Source: Leptospira mtsangambouensis
GTDB lineage: Bacteria > Spirochaetota > Leptospiria > Leptospirales > Leptospiraceae
DNA length: 64,000 nucleotides
Direction: 5' to 3'
Assembly (NCBI RefSeq): GCF_004770475.1
Contig: NZ_RQHK01000017.1
Coordinates: 620,001 to 684,000 of the forward strand
Below, piece after piece: positions 7,475 to 16,151 of this stretch (the stretch's first letter is position 1; the number at the start of each line of letters is the position of its first letter). The notes under the pieces are model-generated. The model made no database searches. It saw only the letters and a program-made list of their open reading frames with translations, and was not told the DNA's origin. Position numbers and translations under genes: made by a program.

Positions 7475-8284
7475 TTATTTGTTTATAAGGTTTTTGCATT
7501 TTGAGATAAGAACTTCATTATAATACCGATCTTTTTCAATTGGTTGGAGAATGTTTATGCATTCTTTCGCACAAAATTCAGATTCTTTATAATTTTCGTT
7601 TTTCTCGTGCATTAGGGCAAGGCTTAAAAGTGCATTTCCTTTTGCGCTTCCATTTAATACATTTGCGAGTTCTTGGAGAAAAATTAATTTCGCAGTATTT
7701 GGAATAGATTCATCAAAGTAAATTAATTGAACATACTGATCTCCATAGGTAGTAGTAGAAGAAGTTCCATTTAGTCTTCCTCTGAGTAGGTCCGAATATA
7801 GTAGAGCTTGACTTTTTATGAAATTAAATTTTTCATCAGGACTATTTTTTGAATAATTTGTAAAATGTTTGAATTTAAAAAATAAATCAGGCTGTGTATA
7901 TCCATATTCCCAAAAAATCAATTCAAGACCCTTCGTTTTTTTATCAAATTTTTCCATATGTATGAATTGTGAATTTGGCAAAAGATTTAGTTTGTTTAGC
8001 TGATCCGCAGCTAAGTTTCGATTCCCTGATAATAATGCTGTTTTTAGAATAGATATTTCTAAACCAATAATGTAAGGATCATTCTCTTTAGAATTGATTA
8101 ATTTACCTTTTAAATTTAGAAATCCATTCAAGGCATTTTTAAACTCTTTTTCATTATCAATTAAACTTTGTAATTCCATAAGTTGGCTTTTGAAATCATC
8201 TAAACTTAAACTAGTATTTTCCTCTGGAATTAAAGAGGAAAATGCGAAGATGGTGAATAGCAAAATTAAAGTTTTTTTCTTCAT
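7475..8284 (-). CDS. Exported helical-repeat protein
   Basis: A 269-residue protein with a signal peptide (MKKKTLILLFTIFAFSSLIP). The mature part is built of amphipathic helices; one section near the C-terminus (NALLSLALMHEKNENYKESE) has the spacing of a TPR-like helical pair (ALMHE...Y..AE), so a TPR-like scaffold is possible. No catalytic motif is seen. It is the most upstream gene of the minus-strand run ending at 5696, but the 107-base gap to the next gene leaves co-transcription uncertain. Confidence 0.6.
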   Translation of the reverse strand: MKKKTLILLFTIFAFSSLIPEENTSLSLDDFKSQLMELQSLIDNEKEFKNALNGFLNLKGKLINSKENDPYIIGLEISILKTALLSGNRNLAADQLNKLNLLPNSQFIHMEKFDKKTKGLELIFWEYGYTQPDLFFKFKHFTNYSKNSPDEKFNFIKSQALLYSDLLRGRLNGTSSTTTYGDQYVQLIYFDESIPNTAKLIFLQELANVLNGSAKGNALLSLALMHEKNENYKESEFCAKECINILQPIEKDRYYNEVLISKCKNLINK

Positions 8285-8371
8285 TTATTTTCCTTAGTAA
8301 AAATGTTATTTAACGCATAAAAATCATTTCCATTCCCGCCTCTCCGTCAAATTTTTGCAATCAAACTATTG

Positions 8372-9088
8372 TTACAAGATCCCCCACCGAATCACAACTG
8401 CCGCAAGTCCACCACCCACTAACGGGATCACAACGGGAAGCCATGCATATTTCCAATTCGAGTTTCCTTTGTTGGGAATGGGCAAAAGCCAATGGGCAAT
8501 CCTTGGTCCTAAGTCACGAGCAGGGTTAATCGCATAACCAGTCGTTCCACCCATAGAAAGTCCAATGGCCCAAACAAGGAGTGCTACAAATCCAGTTCCC
8601 ATAACTCCTGTGGCACCGCCGTTGAACGGAGAGAAGATGGCATGGATTCCGAGGATGAGAAGAAAGGTCCCAAGTCCTTCACTAATGACATTAGAGAGAG
8701 TGTGTTTGATGGCAGGGTCAGTAGAGAACACAGCTAGAATCTTTCCAGAATCTTTGGTTTCTTTCCAATGGGGAAGGTAATGCAAATAAACAAGAGTGGC
8801 ACCGAGGGCAGCCCCTGCGATTTGGGCGAGGCAATAGGGGAGAAAATTGGAAAAATCACCTGACTGGATACAAACAGAAAGGGTCACAGCAGGATTCAAA
8901 TGGGCACCGGGACTTCCCAAGGCCTTTGCCACCAAAACCCCAAAACAGACCGCTAGGGCCCAAGCTGTGGTGATCGTGATCCATCCCCCGTCTTTCGCCT
9001 TTGACTTTTCTAATAAAACACCGGCAACCACACCGTCACCCAGTAGAATGAGAACAGCAGTTCCAAAAAATTCTCCAACTAGTTCCAA
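8372..9088 (-). CDS. glpF: Glycerol facilitator (aquaglyceroporin, MIP family)
   Basis: A 238-residue channel of the major intrinsic protein family with six transmembrane helices. Both pore motifs are intact: NPA at about residues 65-67 (GAHLNPAVTLSV) and NPA at about 188-190 (GYAINPARDLGPR). The Asp after the second NPAR is the feature that separates glycerol facilitators from water-specific aquaporins. The start is TTG at 9086-9088, preceded by a strong GGGGG Shine-Dalgarno five bases away. No glycerol kinase gene is adjacent. It lies divergent to the malic enzyme gene. Confidence 0.92.
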   Translation of the reverse strand: MELVGEFFGTAVLILLGDGVVAGVLLEKSKAKDGGWITITTAWALAVCFGVLVAKALGSPGAHLNPAVTLSVCIQSGDFSNFLPYCLAQIAGAALGATLVYLHYLPHWKETKDSGKILAVFSTDPAIKHTLSNVISEGLGTFLLILGIHAIFSPFNGGATGVMGTGFVALLVWAIGLSMGGTTGYAINPARDLGPRIAHWLLPIPNKGNSNWKYAWLPVVIPLVGGGLAAVVIRWGIL

Positions 9089-9222
9089 ATTTGCCCCCTA
9101 TGGCTTTTCGTAAGGTCTTTATCTAAAGGGACATAGAACTTCCATCAACCTTTTTTGAAAGGCCATTGCTCCAATTTATTCTAGGATTTTCCATTGAATC
9201 ATAAATCGTGGGAAAATAGACC

Positions 9223-10515
9223 ATGAAAAATAGCGCACTTGAGTATCACTCTAGGTTTCCGAAAGGAAAAACCAAAGTAGTTCCGACAAAACCAACGGAG
9301 AACAGTTACGACCTGTCCTTGGCCTACTCACCGGGAGTCGCTTACCCTTGCCTTGAAATCGAAAAACAACCTGATCTCGTTTATGAATACACAAACCGAG
9401 GAAATTTAGTCGGAATCATCACCAATGGAACAGCTATTTTAGGTCTTGGTAATATTGGAGCCTCCGCTGGAAAACCAGTGATGGAGGGAAAGGCAGTTTT
9501 GTTTAAAAAATTTGCCGGCATTGATGTCTTTGATATTGAAATCAATGAAACCGATCCTGAAAAATTCATTACGATTGTTAAGGCCCTTGAACCAACGTTT
9601 GGTGGTATCAACTTGGAAGACATTCGTGCCCCAGAATGTTTCCATATCGAAAAAACTTTAGATGAAAGTATGAAAATTCCTGTGTTTCATGATGACCAAC
9701 ATGGAACTGCAATCATCTCTACTGCTGCCTTATTAAACTCATTAGAAATTACCGGTAAAAAAGCTGGTAACATCAAAGTTGTGATCAATGGAGCAGGTGC
9801 TGCTGCCATCTCCATTGCTGAGATGTTAACACATATCGGAGTCAAACATGAATCTATATATATGTTGGATTCTCGTGGTGTGATCAATCACAAACGAACC
9901 AACTTACATGAATCGAAACTTCCTTTTGTTCGTAACACCGATGCAGAAACGTTAGCAGATATTTTTCCTGGAACGGATCTATTTATTGGAGTGTCTGTTG
10001 CTAATGTCGTAACAGAAGAAATGGTAAAAACAATGGCTGAGAAACCAATTATGTTTGCTCTTGCCAATCCTGATCCAGAAATTCCTTATCCAGATGCAAA
10101 ACGTGCAAGACCAGACCTCATCATGGCAACAGGACGCAGTGATTATCATAACCAAGTCAACAATGTACTTGGGTTTCCATTTATCTTTCGCGGAGCATTA
10201 GATGTTCGTGCAAAGGTTGTGAATATGGAAATGAAATTGGCTGCGGCTTATGCGTTAAGCGAACTCACCAAACTTCCGGTTCCCATCGAAGTTTCAGAAG
10301 CTTACAACGAAAAAGAAATTCGATTTGGTGCTGACTATATCATTCCAAAACCTTTGGACGCAAGGGTTCTTTACCATGTGGCTCCGGCCGTAGCAGAAGC
10401 TGCTGTCAAAACAGGAGTCAACCAAGTAGAGTATCCAGGTCGCGCCGCTTATGTAAAGTTTTTGGAATCCATCATGGCCCAACAACAAGAGCCCATCAGC
10501 GCTTTAGAAATCTAA
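9223..10515 (+). CDS. Malic enzyme (short, oxaloacetate-decarboxylating)
   Basis: A 430-residue malic enzyme that converts malate to pyruvate and CO2 with reduction of NAD(P). Signatures are [55 protein letters not shown] and [10 protein letters not shown], then the Rossmann loop [17 protein letters not shown]. It lacks the C-terminal phosphotransacetylase-like domain of long MaeB enzymes, so it is the short bacterial form; NAD versus NADP preference cannot be told by eye. It is monocistronic, and its stop codon lies inside a long inverted repeat (10511-10585) that may end the transcript. Confidence 0.92.
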   Translation: MKNSALEYHSRFPKGKTKVVPTKPTENSYDLSLAYSPGVAYPCLEIEKQPDLVYEYTNRGNLVGIITNGTAILGLGNIGASAGKPVMEGKAVLFKKFAGIDVFDIEINETDPEKFITIVKALEPTFGGINLEDIRAPECFHIEKTLDESMKIPVFHDDQHGTAIISTAALLNSLEITGKKAGNIKVVINGAGAAAISIAEMLTHIGVKHESIYMLDSRGVINHKRTNLHESKLPFVRNTDAETLADIFPGTDLFIGVSVANVVTEEMVKTMAEKPIMFALANPDPEIPYPDAKRARPDLIMATGRSDYHNQVNNVLGFPFIFRGALDVRAKVVNMEMKLAAAYALSELTKLPVPIEVSEAYNEKEIRFGADYIIPKPLDARVLYHVAPAVAEAAVKTGVNQVEYPGRAAYVKFLESIMAQQQEPISALEI

Positions 10516-10585
10516 ATACAAAACATTAAAGATTCTCTCGGTTTCGAATGATCGAAACGAAACAATCGAAAACTTTGTATTTAGA
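10511..10585 (+). terminator. Two-tier inverted repeat after malic enzyme
   Basis: A perfect 12-base inverted repeat, TCTAAATACAAA (10511-10522) and TTTGTATTTAGA (10574-10585), encloses a second perfect hairpin, GTTTCGA-ATGA-TCGAAAC (10541-10558). The outer arm contains the malic enzyme stop codon. There is no immediate T-run, though T-rich sequence follows at 10600-10615. A terminator or a protective mRNA 3' structure is the likeliest role. Confidence 0.4.
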
Positions 10586-10685
10586 TTTGGTTGAAACTTG
10601 TTTTGTTTTTACGTTAATGTGATTTCGCTAAATTCGCTTTCCTTCTATCTTTCAAAACGTTTTATTTTGTAGGAATCTATGGGAT

Positions 10686-11135
10686 TCAATTAGAATTGAT
10701 TTTTTGGGCAACCCAACTATCAATTGCTAGTTGACCACCGCCAGTGAACATCAAAATCACTGCAATTCCGATGGCTAAGATGTGATATTCAAATCCTTCG
10801 CCGGGTTGTTGGTTGAACCAATTCATAAAAAAGCCGTTTTTTCTTACATAAATGGCTGCTCCGATCATGGTAAGTCCAATCCCGAACGAAGAAAGCCTTG
10901 TGAAAAATCCGAAGATGAGTCCAAGTGCCCCGAAAGATTCTGCCACAATGACTAAAAAACCGATGGCGTAGGGGATCCCTTCCGATTTAAAAAAATCCAA
11001 AGTAGCGGAAAATCCATACCCTCCAAACCATCCACATAACTTCTGTAATCCGTGTGGCAAAATCACAATACCTAAAACCAATCTGAGTAAGGTAAAAAGC
11101 CAACTTGATTCTGTGTAGAATAACTTTTCTAACAT
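10686..11135 (-). CDS. DoxX family membrane protein
   Basis: A 149-residue protein with four hydrophobic helices. It carries the DoxX signature: LLRLVLGIVILPHGLQKLCG near the N-terminus, then GFLVIVAESFGALGLIFGFFTR. DoxX/DoxD-like proteins are small membrane proteins related to quinone-linked oxidoreductase subunits, and many are linked to redox stress. It lies 75 bases downstream of an AraC-type regulator on the same strand, which may control it. The exact role is unknown. Confidence 0.85.
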   Translation of the reverse strand: MLEKLFYTESSWLFTLLRLVLGIVILPHGLQKLCGWFGGYGFSATLDFFKSEGIPYAIGFLVIVAESFGALGLIFGFFTRLSSFGIGLTMIGAAIYVRKNGFFMNWFNQQPGEGFEYHILAIGIAVILMFTGGGQLAIDSWVAQKINSN

Positions 11136-11210
11136 TTCTAATTCCTTTTCTAAGTGTTGGTTGTATCTTACGGAAAAATAGAAAGTTGGTAAATGGAGAG
11201 AATTTGATTT

Positions 11211-12110
11211 TTATGGTAGTTTTCGTTTCAGACGTCTAAAATTTTCAGGTGAGTTGTCGGTATGGTTTTTAAAAAATTTACTGAAGTAAGAATTGTCAAA
11301 GAAACCTAAAGTCAGAGCAATTTGGTTGATATTCAAATCAGAATGTAGTAATAGTCGTTTGATTTCCAAAATAAGCCTTTCTTGGATGATTGCTTTTGCG
11401 GACTTTCCATATTGTTTTTGGCATAATTGGTTTAGATTTCCAGAGGAAGTTCCAATTTGTTTTGCATAATACGAAGTTGTTTTTTGATCTTTAAAATGAT
11501 TTTCTAATAAACGAAAAAAATCCCATAACTTGGAATCGACGGTCACTTTGTCTGTAAAGGATGTATTAAATTCTTTCAGTGATTGTTGCAAAACCAACTG
11601 TATCAAAAGATAGATCATAGAAGAATTTGATTTTGAATTTTTTTCGGTGAGTAATCTTTCAAAATCGTTTTTTAACTGTTCTCTTTCTTCTACCACTAGT
11701 TTCGAATTTTCATTTCCCAATTGGAAAAAAGGATAGTTTTGAAAGTTTGTGACCTGACCTGCCTGTTCGGATAAATAGTCAGGATAAATCTTTAAGGCGA
11801 AACCTTTCACAGGTTTTGAAAAAGTCCAAGAATGGACTTGGCCCGGCCTTAAAAAGAAAAGACTATTTTTTGTAATCGAATGGGAAGTGAAGTCGATGGA
11901 ATGATTTCCTTCTCCTTCTGTAAAAAAGAATAACGCATAATACGAATGCCTATGGGAACTATCAAAGTTTTGGAATTCATTTGGTAATTCTTCCAAACGG
12001 CCGGCATAGAAATAGGGATTTTGGGCATCCTCATGAACATCTGTTAAGTGTACCATCGGGATGTTTTTGATTTCCGTTTGTATCTTGGCTGGAGAATTCA
12101 GCGTCTTCAT
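11211..12110 (-). CDS. AraC family transcriptional regulator
   Basis: A 299-residue regulator. The N-terminal half (about 1-165) is a cupin-like sensing domain with SHRHSYYALFFFTEGEG and FLRPGQVHSWTF. The C-terminal 100 residues hold the two helix-turn-helix motifs of AraC proteins, including YYAKQIGTSSGNLNQLCQKQ and LNINQIALTLGFFDNSYFSK, closing with NSPENFRRLKRKL. It probably binds a small ligand and activates a nearby promoter; the DoxX gene just downstream is the first candidate target. The divergent phasin gene shares its upstream region. Confidence 0.9.
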   Translation of the reverse strand: MKTLNSPAKIQTEIKNIPMVHLTDVHEDAQNPYFYAGRLEELPNEFQNFDSSHRHSYYALFFFTEGEGNHSIDFTSHSITKNSLFFLRPGQVHSWTFSKPVKGFALKIYPDYLSEQAGQVTNFQNYPFFQLGNENSKLVVEEREQLKNDFERLLTEKNSKSNSSMIYLLIQLVLQQSLKEFNTSFTDKVTVDSKLWDFFRLLENHFKDQKTTSYYAKQIGTSSGNLNQLCQKQYGKSAKAIIQERLILEIKRLLLHSDLNINQIALTLGFFDNSYFSKFFKNHTDNSPENFRRLKRKLP

Positions 12111-12194
12111 GTCAGAACCATTCTATAAAAATGAACCGTAAACTGGGTTACGAAAAAAAAATCCAAAAATTTACAAAATGGGATAAAAAAGTTC

Positions 12195-12241
12195 TTGAAA
12201 GATTTTGTGCAATGCACATAACTGTGTTGTGCGCTGCACAA
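12195..12241 (+). promoter_or_regulatory. Phasin promoter with two TGC-N3-GCA palindromes
   Basis: Two perfect palindromes lie before the phasin gene: TGTGC-AAT-GCACA (12206-12218) and TTGTGC-GCT-GCACAA (12227-12241). Their centres are 22 bases apart, about two helical turns. A -35-like TTGAAA (12195-12200) and -10-like CATAAC (12217-12222), 16 bases apart, place the first palindrome in the spacer and the second just downstream. This is a repressor-type layout. TGC-N3-GCA is, from memory, the core bound by the PHA-responsive repressor PhaR. Confidence 0.6.
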
Positions 12242-12266
12242 ATAGGTGAAAACCAGGAGCTAAATT

Positions 12267-12638
12267 ATGGAAAAACAAATCATGGACATTCTTAACGCAG
12301 GAATCGGACTTTTCCAATCTGGAAAAGAAGGTCTTGAAAAAGCAAAAACTCAGTTGGAAACAACTTACAATGAATTAGTATCCAAAGGTGCTTTGGACAA
12401 CACGGAAGATTCTGTAAAGATTCGCCAATCCGTTGACAAAATCCTAACAGACATTAAAGAATTCTCTAGTGTTGCTGGAAAAAACTACGACGAAACTCGT
12501 TCTAAAATCGTAGAAAACTACAACAAAATTGCTGAAGAAATCAAAGCAAAAATGCCTGAAGGAAAAATCGAATCCGTAAAAGCAAAAATCAACGAAGTTG
12601 CTGAATCGATCAAAAAAACAGGTGCTGCAAAAGCATAA
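12267..12638 (+). CDS. Phasin-related protein
   Basis: A 123-residue, highly charged, all-helical protein with no Cys and no signal peptide. It starts [20 protein letters not shown], carries a coiled-coil-prone middle, and ends in an Ala/Lys tail, as PhaI/PhaF-type phasin-related proteins do. Such proteins coat polyhydroxyalkanoate granules or act as structural helper proteins. The strong Shine-Dalgarno (CCAGGAGC) and codon use rich in preferred codons suggest high expression. Two TGC-N3-GCA palindromes cover its promoter, and a strong terminator follows. Confidence 0.75.
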   Translation: MEKQIMDILNAGIGLFQSGKEGLEKAKTQLETTYNELVSKGALDNTEDSVKIRQSVDKILTDIKEFSSVAGKNYDETRSKIVENYNKIAEEIKAKMPEGKIESVKAKINEVAESIKKTGAAKA

Positions 12639-12647
12639 GTATCATTT

Positions 12648-12692
12648 AAAAAGAGAGGGTCGGGATTCCGACCTTATCTCTTTTGTTCTTTA
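12648..12692 (+). terminator. Rho-independent terminator of the phasin gene
   Basis: A-rich AAAAAGAGA is followed by a stem GGTCGG-GATT-CCGACC, then TCTCTTTTGTTCTTT. The A-rich and T-rich flanks extend the pairing. This is the clearest intrinsic terminator in the window and ends the phasin transcript before the next plus-strand gene. Confidence 0.85.
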
Positions 12693-12835
12693 GTGTCCAA
12701 ATCTCTTCTTTCTTTTAACAGTTCTTTCATTAGTTTCTTTTGAAATTTCAAATCTTTTGATTCTTTCCCACTTCGATTTTTTCTAACTCACTTTCCCTAT
12801 TGACAGAGGATCGTTTTTGCTTCACTCTGGAATCA

Positions 12836-13672
12836 ATGTTTCGTTTCCATGTTTTACTCATTTCCATTTCTTTATTTTTTATTTCTTGTTCTTTGGCTGA
12901 TCTACGCCCTCCCACCTTACAAAAAGAAGGTTTTAATCCTGAATTAAAAAAGAAGGGATTGTTTATCATCACAAATCCCCCTGTGAAAGAACTCACACCT
13001 GGCGATTGGAAAGGTTACAAACATATTCAATTTGTATTGAAAGATGTTTGGCATTCTAAATTTGTTCGATTTTTTACACCGATCAAAGAATCGGAACAAA
13101 GGCTACGTGTGTATTTGGATTTGGAAAAAGATGCAATGGAAGTGGAATTCCTTGGTGGTGAAAAAAAAGGCCTGATCCTCGGCCTTGTCAAAAAAGACAC
13201 TTACCAAATTGCTGCTGATACTGGAAAAGTTTTTACTGGTGACGATGAAGTTCGAGTTTATTTAGAATCCCTTCGTTTGTATCTAACACTGCCTTGGCGA
13301 CTGACAGAATACCCCATCATCCAATATGCAGGACCCAGTCAAAAATTAGGCCAGGACTATGAAGTAGTTTATTTTACCTCTGTGCAGGTGAATGCCACTC
13401 CCGACACAGACCAATATGTTGGTTACTTTGAAAAAACAAGCGGAGCCCTGGAATGGATGGAGTTTACCTACCGGGAACTTTTTAGTTTTTATAAAGGTGT
13501 GATCAAATACGGATACTATGAAGTTTGGAACGACAAACAATACCCGAGACGTATTAGTATTTTAGATAAGTTTGAAGATCCTGATTTTGTTCATGAAATC
13601 CGAATCGAAAAAATAGAAATTCCAAAACAACCTATGGAAGAAGAAGATAAGGTATTGGAATTACCAGAATAG
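12836..13672 (+). CDS. Lipoprotein of unknown function
   Basis: A predicted lipoprotein of 278 residues. The ATG at 12836 gives MFRFHVLLISISLFFISCSL, a signal peptide ending in a lipobox-like FISC; an in-frame TTG at 12800 would add twelve residues without benefit. The mature protein is rich in aromatic and charged residues with predicted beta strands, and ends in an acidic tail (MEEEDKVLELPE). No domain is recognised. It faces the tonB gene, and the 92 bases between the two stops hold a GC-rich hairpin element. Confidence 0.7.
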   Translation: MFRFHVLLISISLFFISCSLADLRPPTLQKEGFNPELKKKGLFIITNPPVKELTPGDWKGYKHIQFVLKDVWHSKFVRFFTPIKESEQRLRVYLDLEKDAMEVEFLGGEKKGLILGLVKKDTYQIAADTGKVFTGDDEVRVYLESLRLYLTLPWRLTEYPIIQYAGPSQKLGQDYEVVYFTSVQVNATPDTDQYVGYFEKTSGALEWMEFTYRELFSFYKGVIKYGYYEVWNDKQYPRRISILDKFEDPDFVHEIRIEKIEIPKQPMEEEDKVLELPE

Positions 13673-13764
13673 CGAAAGGGATCGTAGCGGAAATCCTGCT
13701 TGCAGATTGCAGCGGAGAGCCCGGTCCACCACCGTTTGGTGGTGGATTCGCCCCAATGATAATT
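13673..13764. repeat. Intergenic GC-rich element with hairpin, possible dispersed repeat
   Basis: The gap between two convergent genes is markedly more G+C-rich than its surroundings. It contains GATCGTAGCGGAAATCC, then GCAGCGGAGAGCCCGG, and ends in a perfect nine-base hairpin TCCACCACC-GTTT-GGTGGTGGA (13725-13746). The GTAGCGGAAA...AGCCCGG wording is like short intergenic elements dispersed in many genomes, from memory. It could act as a bidirectional terminator although no T-run follows. Confidence 0.45.
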
Positions 13765-14361
13765 TTAATTTAAAGTAAATCGAATGGGAACAAGCACCTT
13801 CACGGTGATGGCTTTTCCCTCTAGGATCGATGGAGAAAATCTTTTTCTTCGGTAAACTTTAATGGCTTCTTCTTCAAGACCGCCACCTAACTGTTTTCCT
13901 ACGGAGCGAACTCTTAACACTTCGCCAGTATTTCCAATGATCACTTCCAAAGTCATAGTTCCTGTCACACCAAGAGCTTTTGCATCGGATGTATATTCTG
14001 GGCGAACGTTAGGTGATAAATCCACTGGAGATGTTGCTCCCGAAACGATGGGATCAGAAGCACCGGCAATGCGTGGGTCTTCTTTTTTCTCTTCTTTTTC
14101 TTTGTCAGTCAGATCAAAATCACCATCGGTTGGTTTGGAATCGGTAGATGGTTCTTGGATTTGGACATTGTCGATGAAAGCAACTTCTTCTACAAGGTCA
14201 TCCAAACTATCGGTTTCCAAATGAGGAGTGAACCAAAAGAGAATGATGATGGCTTGTAAAAAGGCAGAAATGGCGAGACCAGTTTCGATTCGGTATCTAT
14301 CAATGAACCGATGGATTCTCTCTCGTTTGGATCTTTTCTGTGTAACAACTGTTCCGTTCAC
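13765..14361 (-). CDS. tonB: TonB family energy-transducing protein
   Basis: A 198-residue protein with a basic N-terminus, one membrane helix (about 27-46, ETGLAISAFLQAIIILFW), a charged and acidic periplasmic linker (KEKEEKKEDP), and a C-terminal TonB domain (about 115-198) with TGTMTLEVIIGNTGEVLRVR and YRRKRFSPSILEGK. It transmits proton-motive force from ExbB/ExbD to outer-membrane receptors. It is the last gene of the minus-strand operon exbB-exbD-exbD-tonB with gaps of one base or so. No TonB-dependent receptor is adjacent, so the substrate is unknown. Confidence 0.9.
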   Translation of the reverse strand: MNGTVVTQKRSKRERIHRFIDRYRIETGLAISAFLQAIIILFWFTPHLETDSLDDLVEEVAFIDNVQIQEPSTDSKPTDGDFDLTDKEKEEKKEDPRIAGASDPIVSGATSPVDLSPNVRPEYTSDAKALGVTGTMTLEVIIGNTGEVLRVRSVGKQLGGGLEEEAIKVYRRKRFSPSILEGKAITVKVLVPIRFTLN

Positions 14362-14362
14362 G

Positions 14363-14785
14363 TTACTTTCCTTTTAACCCGCCACCTTGAGTGGTCTTGG
14401 TAACGAGAGAAACCTTTAAGGCTCCAATCTCTCGGAGAGTTTCGAATACATTGTCCAACTCTTCATAAGTCAAATCTTGATCTGCGTGGATCAAAACTTT
14501 TAAGTCAGGTGTAGTGGAAATTTTAGCTCTGATTTCACTCATTGCTTCGTTAAGTTCCATCTTCACTGAGTTGAAATAGACAGTTCTCTTTTCATCAGCA
14601 GTTAGATAAAGATTGGCAATCTTTTTGTTTAACTGTTCTCCACCAGGAACATCTGGTAGATTGATGGGAAGGTCTGGATCCGAATCTAATACTGAGGTTA
14701 CCATAAAGAACACGAGCAGTAAGAAGGCAATGTCTGCCATTGAACTTACGGGAACTGAAGGTGCGACTCTCTTTCTTCGTAACAT
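14363..14785 (-). CDS. exbD: ExbD/TolR family protein (second copy)
   Basis: A 140-residue biopolymer transport protein with a single membrane helix. The region [20 protein letters not shown] carries the conserved membrane Asp required for proton use, followed by a periplasmic domain ([19 protein letters not shown]). It is separated from the other exbD by one base and from tonB by one base, so the operon is tightly coupled. The two ExbD proteins are clearly different in sequence and may form a heteromeric stator. Confidence 0.9.
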   Translation of the reverse strand: MLRRKRVAPSVPVSSMADIAFLLLVFFMVTSVLDSDPDLPINLPDVPGGEQLNKKIANLYLTADEKRTVYFNSVKMELNEAMSEIRAKISTTPDLKVLIHADQDLTYEELDNVFETLREIGALKVSLVTKTTQGGGLKGK

Positions 14786-14786
14786 A

Positions 14787-15206
14787 TTATTTCTTCTTTC
14801 TCACTGAGATTTTTTCAAATCCACGAAGTTGAACTGCGGATAAGGCATCCAACATCTTTGCATATTTGGTATCACCGGTTGTAACAATGAGTGCTAGTTT
14901 GTTTTTAAGATCCGGGATTTCCATTTGGTTTAGATCATCACGAAATTCTTTTAAACTAGAATATTCTTTGGTTCCGAATGCTGGGTTACGCATTTTGTAT
15001 CTGTCTTGTGTTACCAAAATTTCATATACATTTTTACGTAAAAAAGGCTGAGGTTCGGATTGTTTGCGAGGAAGAGAAATGTTAAGTCCTTCCTTTACAA
15101 AGAATACAGCAGTTACCATAAAAAATACCAAGAGTAGAAAGGCAATATCCGACATGGATGCTGCCGATATCTCCTCTAGTTCTTGTTTTTTCTTTAACTT
15201 AATCAT
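14787..15206 (-). CDS. exbD: ExbD/TolR family protein (first copy)
   Basis: A 139-residue ExbD/TolR protein. The membrane segment [20 protein letters not shown] contains the conserved Asp. The periplasmic part diverges strongly from the neighbouring exbD ([20 protein letters not shown] here). It lies between exbB and the second exbD and is likely to work with both. Dual ExbD genes downstream of one ExbB recur in bacteria that power several TonB-type systems. Confidence 0.9.
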   Translation of the reverse strand: MIKLKKKQELEEISAASMSDIAFLLLVFFMVTAVFFVKEGLNISLPRKQSEPQPFLRKNVYEILVTQDRYKMRNPAFGTKEYSSLKEFRDDLNQMEIPDLKNKLALIVTTGDTKYAKMLDALSAVQLRGFEKISVRKKK

Positions 15207-15226
15207 GGTTAGTTACTTTCCGTTAC

Positions 15227-16066
15227 TTACGCTCTTTTTCCGGCTTTGAGTTTTAAGTATTCTTTGTAGATTTTGTTTGCAGCTTCTTCTACTTCAGAAG
15301 TAAAGAATGCAACTCGGCCTTGTAAGTATTGGTAGAATGTCATTGCAGGAATCGCAACGATAAGACCAGCAGCCGTTGTGATAAGTGCTTCTTTGATACC
15401 ACCAGCAACCACTTTCGCGTTGACTTGGTCAGCATTTGCAATCGCATCGAATGCGTTGATCATACCTGATACAGTTCCAAGAAATCCTACGAGTGGAGCA
15501 ATCGTTGAAACTGCAGAAAGAACAGTAAGACCTTTTTCAAGAAGAGTCATCACTTCACCAGCTTCTCTTTCGATACCAGCTGCAAAAATCTCTGGATCGT
15601 TTTGAGAAACTTCCATACCATTTTTTAATACATCAGTGATTTTTTGGCCTTCGTTTGCTTTTAAGAATTCTTCAATTCCATTCATTCCAGAAGCATCAAT
15701 GGCATCTTGTAAATCTTGGTTGTATCCTTTTCTGATTAGTTTTGCTGTGAAGAAAAAATACATTCTTTCTAAGATCACACCAAATCCAACGATAGAAGAA
15801 AGGAGTAGTGGCCACATTGACCATCCACCAGTCACAAACAATTTAACGAGTCCGATTTCAGATTCTTGTTGTGGTGCTTCCGCAGGAGCTTCTGCTACAG
15901 GAGCCGGAGTTTCTGCTGGTGCTTCTGTGGTTTGTGTGGATTCAGTCGTTGGTGCAGCAGGGGTTGCCTGTGCTTCGATTTTTTCTGCAAGAGTAAAGAT
16001 TGTGATGAGTAGGGTCACAAAAGACAAAGCGATTTTTTTCTTTGTCAGGTTACATGAAAAGTTCAT
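15227..16066 (-). CDS. exbB: ExbB/TolQ/MotA family proton channel
   Basis: A 279-residue proton-channel subunit. The start at 16066 is preferred over the ATG at 16078 because GGAGAC lies six bases before it and the protein then begins with a signal sequence ([20 protein letters not shown]). An Ala/Pro/Thr/Glu-rich linker (about 35-70) follows, then three helices with [20 protein letters not shown] and the MotA/TolQ core [21 protein letters not shown] (here [20 protein letters not shown]) and [20 protein letters not shown]. Signal peptide plus linker ahead of the channel is typical of ExbB proteins of this type. Confidence 0.9.
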   Translation of the reverse strand: MNFSCNLTKKKIALSFVTLLITIFTLAEKIEAQATPAAPTTESTQTTEAPAETPAPVAEAPAEAPQQESEIGLVKLFVTGGWSMWPLLLSSIVGFGVILERMYFFFTAKLIRKGYNQDLQDAIDASGMNGIEEFLKANEGQKITDVLKNGMEVSQNDPEIFAAGIEREAGEVMTLLEKGLTVLSAVSTIAPLVGFLGTVSGMINAFDAIANADQVNAKVVAGGIKEALITTAAGLIVAIPAMTFYQYLQGRVAFFTSEVEEAANKIYKEYLKLKAGKRA

Positions 16067-16151
16067 GAATGTCTCCATATCTAATTGATATGTTTCAAAT
16101 CTAGAATATCTCTGTTACATTTATATGACAGCGGAATGACAAAGTAGGGAA

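Noticed and set aside
8565..9113. Plus-strand open frames opposite glpF (8565-8780, 8847-9113)
   Set aside because: They overlap the well-supported glpF on the other strand and have no family resemblance or Shine-Dalgarno.
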